Shown: positions 1 to 7,703 of the stretch, one piece after another | Layout of the letters: each line of letters opens with the position of its first letter | Numbering within the stretch: position 1 is the stretch's first letter | From: JBCDIQ01 sp039024295 | GTDB lineage: Bacteria; Bacteroidota; Bacteroidia; J057 | NCBI GenBank assembly: GCA_039024295.1 | Contig: JBCDIQ010000217.1 | Span: 1-9,763 of the forward strand | Length of the DNA stretch: 9,763 nt | Direction of reading: 5' to 3' | Made by a program: the position numbers and the translations under genes | Notes under the pieces: generated by a model | Database searches by the model: none | Told to the model about the DNA's origin: nothing | Seen by the model: only the letters and a program-made list of their open reading frames with translations

Positions 1-109
1 ATAGTTTTTAACAAATATGTACTTTTTCGCATTTATAGAATACCCCTAAGGCCCGAAGTAAAAAAACAAAGAGATCATATCCTTACATGGAAAATACAAT
101 TTACGCCTG

Positions 110-1360
110 TCAATTAGCAGTCCGAGCCTTACGGATAACCTTAAAACTTCCGTTTTCTTGTTTCTCGTACCTAAAACTACCGACTGATACAATTGAGCCA
201 GCTTTTTTTTCTGCCAGGTCCACTATCTCTATATACTCGGTGTGAATGGAGCCACCTGTAACACTTGCCAAGGTCAGGTAGTGAGGATGAATCCATACAT
301 TGCGTAATACCCGCTTCTCCCCAGACCTCCCTAAAATGACCTCCTGATTATTGAACAATAAAATTCTCACGGGACGTTTCAGGTGCCTTGCCAGGGAAAT
401 ATCTCGGATAGAGGATCCTCTGTCAGCGATCAGCACTAACTCGCCAAATCCTTTGGCCCTCTTGCTCCGACTGGATTTCAACAAAGCCTCCACATCATTT
501 TCGGCAGCGTCCCCTCCCATACTTCCTTGCTTTACGCGAATCATCGTGCGCAACAACTGCTCCGGACCATCCGGCTTGACGTAGAATAGACCTCCAGTGC
601 TCCCAACCTTTTTTTGATAATGAGGCTTCCCATTTCCATCGTTAAAAAAGACCACATGCCCGATCCTTCCCTGCCCCAGCATTTCCTGTTGCCACCTTAA
701 GGCTGTTGCTCCCTTTTTATACATGCTGGCAGTCCAATCCATTACCACCAGCATATTTTTCCATTCCGGGTGACGCTCAAAAATCTTCCAAACAGAAGAA
801 TCAGGCAATTCAATATTGGGTTGCTGCAAGATCCTGTTCCAGATGACCATTTCTGGATGTACCAGCATAAGGCTATCGATAGGAGGCTCATCCGGTGAGA
901 GTGATTTACTTTCCCCAGGTTTCCAATGAACAATAAACCCGTGAAAAAACGTCCTAGCTTCTGGATCGGAAGCAGGAGCTGTTTGCAACACATATTTCCA
1001 TCTGACTTCCTTTCGGGAAAACAAGCTACTGTCTAGGGAATAAAGTGATCTCATACGTTCTTTTAGGAGCCAATCGTAGTTGGTTCGCCAATCTTCGGCT
1101 CGCTTAGGGTATTGGGTGAAGACCAATTCTACCAGATAAGCCCCTTCGGAGACCTCCTTTGTGTACCCATTTGTTTTGAGAATTTCAGGTCGGGCATAAG
1201 GAAGGGGAAGGACCACCCGACCATTTCCTTCTTGTAACTGATACGTAACAACTTCTTCAGTAGCAACTTGTGATGGAAGAACAAACTGAGCCCTCACGGG
1301 AATAACGCCTATTCCCATCACCCAGATAAGGCCTATTAATGATTGAAGTCGGAGTTTCAT
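110..1360 (-). CDS. Exported protein with a divergent vWA-like domain
   Basis: Function unknown. I start it at the ATG at 1360, giving 416 residues. The frame stays open to a TTG at 1414, with ATGs at 1399 and 1366, but only the 1360 start (or 1366) places a clean signal peptide at the N terminus: MKLR, a hydrophobic core, then VRA|Q about 24 residues in. The rest of this entry uses numbering from 1414. The region from about residue 220 to 400 resembles a vWA fold. A beta strand leads into VMDWTASM (D226, T228, S230), a variant of the metal-binding DxSxS motif. GGDAAENDVEALL at 300-312 resembles the GGD-x-PEAV-x-AL segment of vWA proteins. LVLIADRGSS (327-336) fits the next strand, and VTGGSIH (385-391) fits the later A-TGG turn. 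The N-terminal half (43-215) is unrecognised. vWA domains usually mediate metal-dependent protein binding, and an envelope location is inferred from the signal peptide. No lipobox and no T9SS C-terminal domain are visible. The gene is divergent from the giant surface protein. The vWA call rests on motif shape only. Confidence 0.75.
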   Translation of the reverse strand: MKLRLQSLIGLIWVMGIGVIPVRAQFVLPSQVATEEVVTYQLQEGNGRVVLPLPYARPEILKTNGYTKEVSEGAYLVELVFTQYPKRAEDWRTNYDWLLKERMRSLYSLDSSLFSRKEVRWKYVLQTAPASDPEARTFFHGFIVHWKPGESKSLSPDEPPIDSLMLVHPEMVIWNRILQQPNIELPDSSVWKIFERHPEWKNMLVVMDWTASMYKKGATALRWQQEMLGQGRIGHVVFFNDGNGKPHYQKKVGSTGGLFYVKPDGPEQLLRTMIRVKQGSMGGDAAENDVEALLKSSRSKRAKGFGELVLIADRGSSIRDISLARHLKRPVRILLFNNQEVILGRSGEKRVLRNVWIHPHYLTLASVTGGSIHTEYIEIVDLAEKKAGSIVSVGSFRYEKQENGSFKVIRKARTAN

Positions 1361-1635
1361 ACACATTAAATATACGAAACCGACGAAATCATAGTACATG
1401 CCTACTAATCCCAAGGGTTATACACACCTTAGATAAGTTGCGCGATTTTTGTTAGGTTAACTATTCCTTCACTCGTCGTCCGCTGTTGCCATTACCCCTT
1501 CGAAACTGGAGGTTTACGCATACATTATAGCAGCTCAGTTAAAAATAGGTAAACGATTCTGCGACCAGAGGCGTTACCATTATGACTACACACATGTCGC
1601 TGCCATTAGACTGTTTTTTCAATACCCAATAAGCT

Positions 1636-4600
1636 ATGAAAGCACCTTTGCGCTTGTTCTGTTGTTTGCTGCTATTCATCCTAGGTCGTACTACATTTGT
1701 ATCTGCTACGCATATTACAGGTATCGACCTTGTATATGAATGTGTTAGTCCACAAAATAATAGGTACCGGTTTGATTTAACCTTATATCGAGACTGTTTG
1801 GGTGGCCAGGCGGGATTTGATGCTACCATTACCCTGTTTATATTCAATGGGGACAATGGCAATCTCTTCGGGACAGTCGACATTAATCGCCCCTTTACCA
1901 CACCTGAAATTATTCCTGCAGATTGGAACCGGTGTACAGGGCGCGTCTACAACTTATGTGTTGAGTTTGGCCTTTATTCTACCTTTGTCACCCTTCCCCC
2001 TCGCCGCGGAGGGTATGATGTGATGTGGTCCCGATGTTGTAGAAATAATGCTGTTACCAATATCCAATCTGCTCCTCCACAGAACAACTCTCAAGGTGTA
2101 ACCGCATTTGTTCACGTTCCGACGACCGCTGATGTAGTTGGATGTAATTCTTCGCCCGTCTTTCGTCAGCTCCCTCCGCTTTTCCTATGTGTTAACAACC
2201 CGTTCAACTTCGATCATTCAGCAATCGATCCCGATGGGGACTCCCTCGTGTATGTCATCTCAAATCCATATGGTGGCATAAATACAACTGGATTTGGAAC
2301 CAGTGCTATTAACCCTGTTATCAATTTAGGAAACCCAGGTGGACCACCGCCTTATCAGAATATTATCTATTTACCTGGCTTCACCTATCTAGACCCTTTT
2401 GGGACAGGAAACTTCCGAATAGATATAAACTCAGGGAACCTCACCTTGACGCCTACCTCACAAGGACTATTTGTATTCGCCTTATCGGTACTGGAGTATA
2501 GAAACGGCGTGTTACTAAGCGAGAATAAACGAGACTTCCAGATCAATGTGGTCCAATGTCAGCCTCAGGGGACGCCTCCTACCATTACCACCAACACAAC
2601 TGGAAACCCGAATTCCACTGCTGATACCATATATGTGCAGCCCGAAGACACCTTATGTTATACCCTAAACCTAACAGACCCCACTACCACAGATATTGTG
2701 GAGTTGACCCCCATTAGTGCAGCATTTGGAATTGGTGGTACATTGCCCGCCCCTTATGCTACCCTCACTCAGGTAGTCGGTAATCCTACTACAGGCCAGG
2801 TATGCTGGGAGCCTAGCTGTGACTATGCTGGCCAGACCATCCCGCTGATTGTGAGTGGAAGGGACACGAATGACTGTGCGGGTTACAACAATACATTTGA
2901 TACCACCTGGGTAGTAGTAGGTGGAGCTAATCCTCCTACGATTGACCATACCTTTGTCATTGGGGGTGGTAGCCAAAAAACGATCACCGTAAACACCCTT
3001 GAACAGGTGTGCTATGACTTCCAGGCAGAGGATATAGATCCAAGGAACGGCGTAGTAGTAACTCCGTCCCAAGGTCCCTTCCTTTCATTGGGAGGGAATG
3101 CTTCCTTCACTTCCAATGGTGCCAACCCCGCAACGGGCAGGGTCTGCTGGCGACCGGGCTGCGATGATGCGGGCCAAACCCATTTATTGATTTTACAGGC
3201 ACTGGATACCAACTACTGTAATTTTTCTACTCCCGTATTTGATACAGTAGAGGTAATCGTTCGTCCGCTACCAACCCTAACTGTACCTCCGGTGATCGAA
3301 TTCTGTGCAGGCACGGAGGTCACCCTTCAAGCTTCAGCAACTGCTCCAGGATCTTTTAGCTGGATACCTACAGCAGGGCTTAGTGACCCCAATATTGCGA
3401 ATCCCTCCATCTTTCCCCAGGGAACCTCGCCGTACATTGTTACCTACAGGGATGCCAGATTCAATTGCCCACAACAAGATACCACCCTGTTGCAGGAGCT
3501 TCCTTTGCCTACGGTTATTGTTTCGGCGGATGCAGCCATATGCTCAGGGGATTCCATCCAACTTGCTGCCCTGGGAGGAATCAATTATACCTGGACACCT
3601 GATTCTTCCCTGTCCTCCGGTAGGATCAACAATCCTTTTGCCCGCCCCGATGACACCACCACGTATCAGGTGATAGTTGAAGGAGCCAATGGCTGCTTCG
3701 ATTCTGCAGAAGTGACCATTACCGTAAACCCACTGCCCATAGTTGACGCTGGGAGAGATACCGTAAAATGTGGGGATATTCCGATTCAGCTTGGAGCCAA
3801 CGGAGGCGTGAGTTTTCAATGGTCCCCCAGCGCAGGGCTGGATGATTCTACTATGTTCAATCCTTTTGCCAACCCAGATTCCAGCACGACCTATTTCGTC
3901 GCAGTCACAGACACCAATGGCTGCGTCAATACAGATTCCGTATTTGTCCGCACATTTTATGCAGATGCAGGACCAGATGTGCCGCTGTGTGTCTTCGACA
4001 GCTTACAGCTCAATGCCAGTGGCGGGGTTGCATACTTATGGGATGTGGACCCGGCTCTTATCAATCCCAATCAGCCAGACCCTACCGTTTTCCCACAAGC
4101 AACACAAGATTTTTTCGTGACGGTTACTGATACCACGGGTTGTACCGATAGGGATACCGTTCGCATCACCGTAAACCCGCTACCTGTCACCACGGTCACC
4201 AATCCCGACCCATACGTGTGTTCAGGTGGCCCTACAATTATTACCGCGACCGGAGGAAGTATATATAGTTGGACACCTGCCAACACCCTAAACGACTCTA
4301 CCTTGGCAGCTCCAACAGCCTTCCCGATTAACAACGGCCCTAATATCATTGACTCGGTTTGGTACTTTGTCACCGTGACGGATACCAATGGCTGTTCTTC
4401 GGATGATTCTATCGGACTGGAGGTTCGAATAAGGCCAGAAATAACGGTCAGTGCAGATACCTTTGTATGCCCGGGAGATACGGTCCCCATCTTTGTACAA
4501 GGGGGTTTTGGGGTTATCGACCAGTTTTGGACACCTGGTGGCACCTTGTCTGATACCACTGTGACCAACCCACTGGCATTCCCGGATAGTTCTACCTACT

Positions 4601-6078
4601 ATTTCGCAACGGTCATTGCAACCTGGGGATGTGACAATACAGATTCTGTCTTTGTTTACGTCATCGACCCGGATGCAGGACCCGACCTGGAGGTCTGTTT
4701 TCAGGACAGCATACAATTAGCTGCAAGCGGGGGCGTAGCATATGAATGGAAGCCAACAACTGGGCTTTCTAATCCTTTTGTGGCAAACCCAATGGCCTCA
4801 CCGCCTGCTACTACCACCTATACAGTGATTGTAACAGATAGTGTTGGATGTGTGGATTCTGCTGAAATGGTCCTGACTGTGCTGCCACAACCGCCTGCAG
4901 TTACGGGTGCAGATACTGCAATCTGTATTGGGGATACTGCACAATTGTCTGCCGGTGGAGGTATTTCCTATGCATGGACTCCGGTAGAAACGTTGTCGAA
5001 TGATACCATAGCAAATCCTGTGGCCTGGCCTGATGTTACCACTTTATACAATGTCGTCGTTGGCGATACGAATGGGTGCTTTGATACTGTGAGCCAGGAG
5101 GTAACCGTAAATCCCTTGCCAATCATTGAGGCAGGGCTGGATGCCACCATTTGTCGAAATGACTCAGCACAGCTACAAGCTACTGGCGGAGAACAATACT
5201 TCTGGAACCCGGCAACTGGGCTTTCCAATTCAGAAATTGCTGATCCAAAAGCATCCCCAAGTAGCACAACAGAGTATACTGTCTTAGGAATAGATATAAA
5301 CGGCTGCGAAAACACTGATTCAGTGGTGGTCAATGTAATTCAGCCGCCGGTGGGAGAAACTTCTACCCCCATTGACAGCATCTGTAAATTTGACAACACA
5401 CAACTGGAAATCAGTGGAGCCCTTGCATATGTCTGGAGTACTGGAGAATCTGAACCTACGATCACGGTTGAACCCAGGGAAACGACTCGCTACTGGGTTA
5501 TTCCTGTAGGAGATGAAGGATGCCCCGGGGATACAGTATTCATGGATGTAATTGTATTGGAACTTCCAGAGGCTGGGTTTACACCTGATCCTGCAGAAGG
5601 ATTTGCGCCCCTTACAGTGAATTTCCAGGATCAAAGCCGCTACAGTACCTTGTACCAATGGGACTTTGGGGATGGGGGCATCTCCACTGAACAATCTCCT
5701 ACCCATGTATTTCAGGAGCCTGGTATGTATGCAGTTACCTTAACGGTTGATAATTTTGTTGGGTGCCCTGACAGTTACACCTTCGAAGTAATCGAAGTAT
5801 TGGGCGCGCGTATTTTTATCCCTAATGCCTTCTCCCCCAATGACGATGGACAGAATGATGAATTTTACATCCAGGGAGGTGGAATCCAGCTCGTTGACTT
5901 CCGTGTATTCAACCGGTGGGGTAGAGAAGTGTATGCAGCTTCAAATCCGGGTTTTCGATGGGATGGCAGATTTCAAGGCACCTCAGTGCCTGAGGGGGTG
6001 TATGTGTACCGGATGATGGCCACAACCTTTGGTGGTGAGCGAATTCAGCGCCAGGGTACTATCACAGTGATCCGATGA
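1636..6078 (+). CDS. Giant T9SS-secreted Ig-like/PKD repeat surface protein (gliding-motility-associated C-terminal domain)
   Basis: A 1480-residue cell-surface or secreted protein, probably an adhesin or a structural surface protein. Its ligand is unknown. The ATG at 1636 is the first possible start because an in-frame TAA lies at 1630-1632. Domains in order: signal peptide 1-24 (cut after VSA); an N-terminal region 25-311 with THITG, YRDC, WSRCCRN (131-137) and IDPDGDS (197-203), a layout common in large Bacteroidota surface proteins; two four-Cys repeats of about 115 residues (312-547), each with VCW-x-P-x-CD-x-AGQ; ten Ig-like repeats of about 76 residues (548-1312), each with one early and one late Cys; a PKD domain (1313-1390) with YQWDFGDGG at 1340-1348; and a type B T9SS sorting domain (1391-1480) with IPNAFSPNDDGQND, FNRWGREVY, WDG and PEGVYVYR. 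In known systems this last domain directs export through the T9SS after Sec transport, and type B domains need a PorP/SprF-type partner. No such partner gene is in the window. No catalytic domain is visible. The two Cys inside the signal peptide do not form a lipobox. Confidence 0.93.
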   Translation: MKAPLRLFCCLLLFILGRTTFVSATHITGIDLVYECVSPQNNRYRFDLTLYRDCLGGQAGFDATITLFIFNGDNGNLFGTVDINRPFTTPEIIPADWNRCTGRVYNLCVEFGLYSTFVTLPPRRGGYDVMWSRCCRNNAVTNIQSAPPQNNSQGVTAFVHVPTTADVVGCNSSPVFRQLPPLFLCVNNPFNFDHSAIDPDGDSLVYVISNPYGGINTTGFGTSAINPVINLGNPGGPPPYQNIIYLPGFTYLDPFGTGNFRIDINSGNLTLTPTSQGLFVFALSVLEYRNGVLLSENKRDFQINVVQCQPQGTPPTITTNTTGNPNSTADTIYVQPEDTLCYTLNLTDPTTTDIVELTPISAAFGIGGTLPAPYATLTQVVGNPTTGQVCWEPSCDYAGQTIPLIVSGRDTNDCAGYNNTFDTTWVVVGGANPPTIDHTFVIGGGSQKTITVNTLEQVCYDFQAEDIDPRNGVVVTPSQGPFLSLGGNASFTSNGANPATGRVCWRPGCDDAGQTHLLILQALDTNYCNFSTPVFDTVEVIVRPLPTLTVPPVIEFCAGTEVTLQASATAPGSFSWIPTAGLSDPNIANPSIFPQGTSPYIVTYRDARFNCPQQDTTLLQELPLPTVIVSADAAICSGDSIQLAALGGINYTWTPDSSLSSGRINNPFARPDDTTTYQVIVEGANGCFDSAEVTITVNPLPIVDAGRDTVKCGDIPIQLGANGGVSFQWSPSAGLDDSTMFNPFANPDSSTTYFVAVTDTNGCVNTDSVFVRTFYADAGPDVPLCVFDSLQLNASGGVAYLWDVDPALINPNQPDPTVFPQATQDFFVTVTDTTGCTDRDTVRITVNPLPVTTVTNPDPYVCSGGPTIITATGGSIYSWTPANTLNDSTLAAPTAFPINNGPNIIDSVWYFVTVTDTNGCSSDDSIGLEVRIRPEITVSADTFVCPGDTVPIFVQGGFGVIDQFWTPGGTLSDTTVTNPLAFPDSSTYYFATVIATWGCDNTDSVFVYVIDPDAGPDLEVCFQDSIQLAASGGVAYEWKPTTGLSNPFVANPMASPPATTTYTVIVTDSVGCVDSAEMVLTVLPQPPAVTGADTAICIGDTAQLSAGGGISYAWTPVETLSNDTIANPVAWPDVTTLYNVVVGDTNGCFDTVSQEVTVNPLPIIEAGLDATICRNDSAQLQATGGEQYFWNPATGLSNSEIADPKASPSSTTEYTVLGIDINGCENTDSVVVNVIQPPVGETSTPIDSICKFDNTQLEISGALAYVWSTGESEPTITVEPRETTRYWVIPVGDEGCPGDTVFMDVIVLELPEAGFTPDPAEGFAPLTVNFQDQSRYSTLYQWDFGDGGISTEQSPTHVFQEPGMYAVTLTVDNFVGCPDSYTFEVIEVLGARIFIPNAFSPNDDGQNDEFYIQGGGIQLVDFRVFNRWGREVYAASNPGFRWDGRFQGTSVPEGVYVYRMMATTFGGERIQRQGTITVIR
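2569..3276 (+). repeat. Two tandem four-cysteine domains within the giant protein
   Basis: Residues 312-431 and 432-547 of the giant protein are two copies of one module. Each starts near PPTI, has a DTLCY or EQVCY strand, a proline- and glycine-rich middle (LPAPYATL or LSLGGNAS), then NPTTGQVCWEPSCDYAGQT or NPATGRVCWRPGCDDAGQT, and ends with a DTN(D/Y)C turn and a VVV or VEVIV strand. Four Cys per copy sit at matching positions, so two disulfides per module are plausible. The G-x-VCW-x-P segment resembles the cadherin-like/Ig modules that precede repeat arrays in other Bacteroidota surface proteins. The DNA of the two copies has diverged strongly, so the duplication is old. Confidence 0.75.
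3277..5571 (+). repeat. Array of ten Ig-like repeats (about 76 residues each) in the giant protein
   Basis: Repeat starts by residue (base): 548 (3277), 627 (3514), 703 (3742), 776 (3961), 852 (4189), 936 (4441), 1011 (4666), 1089 (4900), 1164 (5125), 1240 (5353). The consensus I read is: DAG-x-D, then x-IC-x-GDS-x-QL-x-A-x-GG, then Y-x-W-x-P-x-x-GLS, then NP-x-A-x-P, then TT-x-Y-x-V-x-VTD, then NGC-x-x-TDSV, ending in VNPLP. All ten copies keep both Cys (IC and NGC), which suggests one disulfide per domain. Copy 5 is longer, with an insertion near FPINNGPNII. Copy 10 is shortened and lacks the NP-x-A-x-P segment. Short DNA stretches recur, such as ACCGTAAACCC at the ends of copies 2 and 4, but there is no long identity between copies, so recent expansion is unlikely. 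Confidence 0.85.
5806..6078 (+). other. T9SS type B (CHU_C) C-terminal sorting domain coding segment
   Basis: Residues 1391-1480 match the gliding-motility-associated C-terminal domain family (TIGR04131/CHU_C). Visible landmarks are IPNAFSPNDDG (1395-1405), FNRWGREVY (1425-1433), WDG (1442-1444), PEGVYVYR (1452-1459) and a final short beta strand ending in VIR. In characterised Bacteroidota this domain is recognised by the T9SS outer-membrane machinery. It differs from the shorter type A domain, which PorU cleaves. It is the strongest single clue to the host phylum. Confidence 0.93.
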
Positions 6079-6083
6079 AACAA

Positions 6084-6114
6084 AAAAGGCTGCCCGTTAT
6101 TCAGGCAGCCTTTT
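6084..6114. terminator. Bidirectional intrinsic terminator between convergent genes
   Basis: An 11-bp perfect stem (6084-6094 pairing with 6104-6114; core GGCTGCC/GGCAGCC) with a 9-base loop. On the plus strand it runs into TTTTCTTTTA. On the minus strand the complementary A-tract before the stem supplies a T-run. It starts 6 bases after the stop of the giant protein and lies 23 bases beyond the stop of manC, so it can serve both genes. Confidence 0.88.
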
Positions 6115-6136
6115 CTTTTAGCGGGGTTCTCCCTGA

Positions 6137-7225
6137 TTAAATGAATTGTTCTTCATAGCGAGATTTGAGGTCTCCCACAATCTTTTTGATAAACTGCTCG
6201 TCATCCTTTTTGCATACCAACAAGGCATCTCCTGTATCAATAACTATAAAGTTTTCTAAGCCATCCAAGACAACGACTTTGTTGGGGTCTTTAACCTGGA
6301 CAATGTTACCAGAGGATTTATAATGTAAGATGTGGTTTCCCTGCAGAGCATTCCCGAGGTCATCATGCTCTGAGTTTTCATACACTGAGCCCCAGGTTCC
6401 CAGATCGCTCCATCCAAAGTCTGAAGGTATGGTAAATACATTGGGGGCCTTTTCCATGATCCCATAATCAATGGAAATGGGCTTACAGGTAGAATATGCT
6501 TGATTCACCGCAGCCTGCTCCCCATCGGTGTAGTAGTCTGAACTGATTCCGGCAAATAATTCTGCGGTCTCAGGAAGATTTTCATGAAAAGCTCCCAAAA
6601 TCGTTTTGCCAGAAAACAGAAAAATCCCTCCATTCCACAGGAAGTCTCCACTTTCAATAAAACTCTTGGCAACTTCCAGGTTAGGCTTTTCGGTGAAGGT
6701 CTTGACCTTGTAATAGCCATTATCTGTTTCGTCTTCGATGTACTGGATGTATCCGTACCCAGTATCAGGACGAGTAGGGGTAATCCCCAGCGTCATGATG
6801 ATGTCCTGGCTTTCTACAGCTGAAAGCCCCAACTTAATGTTGTGCTCAAATACATCACGCTTTTCGATCAGGTGGTCAGCTGGAGACACCACAAAACTAG
6901 CGTTTGGATTGATTTTATTGATCTTAAAACAGGCATATGCTACACAGGGAGCCGTATCACGACCCATAGGTTCAAGTAGCACCTGGTTATCTGATAACTT
7001 GGGCAATTGTTCTTTTACCAGATCGAAATAACGATCATTGGTTACAACGTAGATATTTTCTGCAGGAATAAAGGAGTGAAAACGGTCAAATGTTTCCTGG
7101 ATCAAGGTACGGCCTGTGCCTAGGATATCGTGGAATTGCTTAGGAAAGGTTTTACGACTCATGGGCCAGAAGCGGGTACCAACCCCACCGGCCATGATAA
7201 TTACATAGTGGTTTTTGTGTTCCAT
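6137..7225 (-). CDS. manC: Mannose-1-phosphate guanylyltransferase
   Basis: Cytoplasmic enzyme that makes GDP-mannose and pyrophosphate from GTP and mannose-1-phosphate. GDP-mannose is the donor or precursor (via GDP-fucose or GDP-rhamnose) for capsule, exopolysaccharide and LPS sugars. The 362-residue protein shows the full nucleotidyltransferase signature: MAGGVGTRFWPMSR with FPKQF (11-31, the nucleotide loop and catalytic Lys region), SPADH (114-118, metal-binding Asp), DTGYGYI (154-160), FTEKP (177-181), WNGG (197-200), SIDYGIMEK (251-259) and DFGWSDLGTW (269-278). It lacks the C-terminal phosphomannose isomerase cupin of bifunctional ManC/AlgA proteins (about 470 residues), so a separate ManA is expected. 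This shorter form is common in Bacteroidota. The ATG at 7225 sits eight residues before the first strand end, as expected. The gene stands alone: it converges on the giant protein gene and is preceded by about 550 bp without a long ORF. I found no convincing promoter by eye. Confidence 0.95.
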   Translation of the reverse strand: MEHKNHYVIIMAGGVGTRFWPMSRKTFPKQFHDILGTGRTLIQETFDRFHSFIPAENIYVVTNDRYFDLVKEQLPKLSDNQVLLEPMGRDTAPCVAYACFKINKINPNASFVVSPADHLIEKRDVFEHNIKLGLSAVESQDIIMTLGITPTRPDTGYGYIQYIEDETDNGYYKVKTFTEKPNLEVAKSFIESGDFLWNGGIFLFSGKTILGAFHENLPETAELFAGISSDYYTDGEQAAVNQAYSTCKPISIDYGIMEKAPNVFTIPSDFGWSDLGTWGSVYENSEHDDLGNALQGNHILHYKSSGNIVQVKDPNKVVVLDGLENFIVIDTGDALLVCKKDDEQFIKKIVGDLKSRYEEQFI

Positions 7226-7556
7226 ATAATGGCGTGATTCGTTGAGTTCTACAGGTTAATGATTAAGATACTGGTAAAATTCATGCAAGTTAGCATCCGG
7301 CCGGAAAAAATATCTATCCTTTATAAGGAACCGGATCAAAAGGGTGACAAAAGGCATTCCAAAGGCCAAACAAAATCATCATTTTAAACGTAATATTTAT
7401 AGGCCGCGCGAAAATTCGCAATTTTTCATGTTTTTACCCTGAAGTTGTAAGAAGTCAGCGAAAATTCACTGAGTTTTGCACGACATTTGTATAGAATATG
7501 CAATAGAATTTACGTCAGTCTATTTTTTTCGTCCATCGCCAAAATAAACGTCCATC
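7226..7556. other. Non-coding, promoter-bearing region with short repeats
   Basis: This must contain the manC promoter (minus strand) and probably a plus-strand promoter for whatever ends at the terminator at 7704-7743. I cannot place a convincing TTG/TAnnTTTG Bacteroidota promoter on either strand. Visible structure: a TCCGGCCGGA palindrome near 7295-7304, the inverted pair GCGAA-AA-TTCGC at 7408-7419, two GCGAAAATTC copies exactly 50 bp apart (7408 and 7458), and CGTCCATC twice, 19 bp apart (7530 and 7549). No tRNA, rRNA or mobile element is visible. Confidence 0.5.
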
Positions 7557-7667
7557 ATGAACACTGAGTTTTTTTTGAACTTGTCGCTTTCCATCAGCCA
7601 TCCACTTCCAATCTGGAATGAACCTGAAAACGGAGAAGAAGAAGATTGGTACCTTTACGGTATCTGA
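7557..7667 (+). CDS. Possible small protein, 36 codons
   Basis: An ATG at 7557 opens 36 codons ending in TGA at 7665. An in-frame TAA at 7545-7547 means this is the first possible start. The predicted peptide has a mildly hydrophobic N-terminal half (MNTEFFLNLSLSIS) and a strongly acidic, aromatic C-terminal half (NEPENGEEEDWYLYGI). It has no Cys, no signal peptide and no clear membrane helix. I do not recognise it. It is supported by a strong plus-strand terminator whose stem begins 37 bases after the stop, so a short transcript probably ends here. Against it, ORFs of this length occur by chance, no Shine-Dalgarno is visible (normal for the phylum), and the transcript could instead be a small RNA or the leader of the next gene. 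Confidence 0.3.
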   Translation: MNTEFFLNLSLSISHPLPIWNEPENGEEEDWYLYGI

Positions 7668-7703
7668 GGCAGTCCCTCCCTAGGCACCTGCTAGAATGAA
7701 ATG

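Noticed and set aside
1..109. Terminator for the vWA-like gene
   Set aside because: No stable stem followed by a T-run on the minus strand was found in the 109 bases after the stop.
1636..1707. Giant protein as a lipoprotein because of the CC in the signal peptide
   Set aside because: The Cys pair is in the hydrophobic core after RLF, not in a lipobox, and a normal VSA cleavage site follows.
1539..1901. 120-residue minus-strand ORF
   Set aside because: Most of it is antisense to the signal peptide and N-terminal region of the giant gene. Its composition is not protein-like and it has no motifs.
4071..4716. Overlapping minus-strand ORFs of 165 and 142 residues
   Set aside because: They lie wholly inside the repeat array of the giant gene and arise from its codon bias. 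No start context or domain is visible.
3277..5571. Regularly spaced repeats as a possible CRISPR array or DNA satellite
   Set aside because: The periodicity (about 228 bp) exists at protein level in one open frame. The DNA copies are highly diverged and there are no identical repeats with spacers.
7283..7387. 34-codon plus-strand ORF in the manC upstream region
   Set aside because: It overlaps where the manC promoter and leader should be, has a lysine-rich low-information sequence, and has no terminator of its own. Chance is the simplest explanation.
7490..7528. TAnnTTTG-like promoter elements before the small ORF
   Set aside because: Several partial matches exist (such as TAGAATTT and TATTTTTT) but none has a -33 TTG at the right spacing, so no promoter is called.
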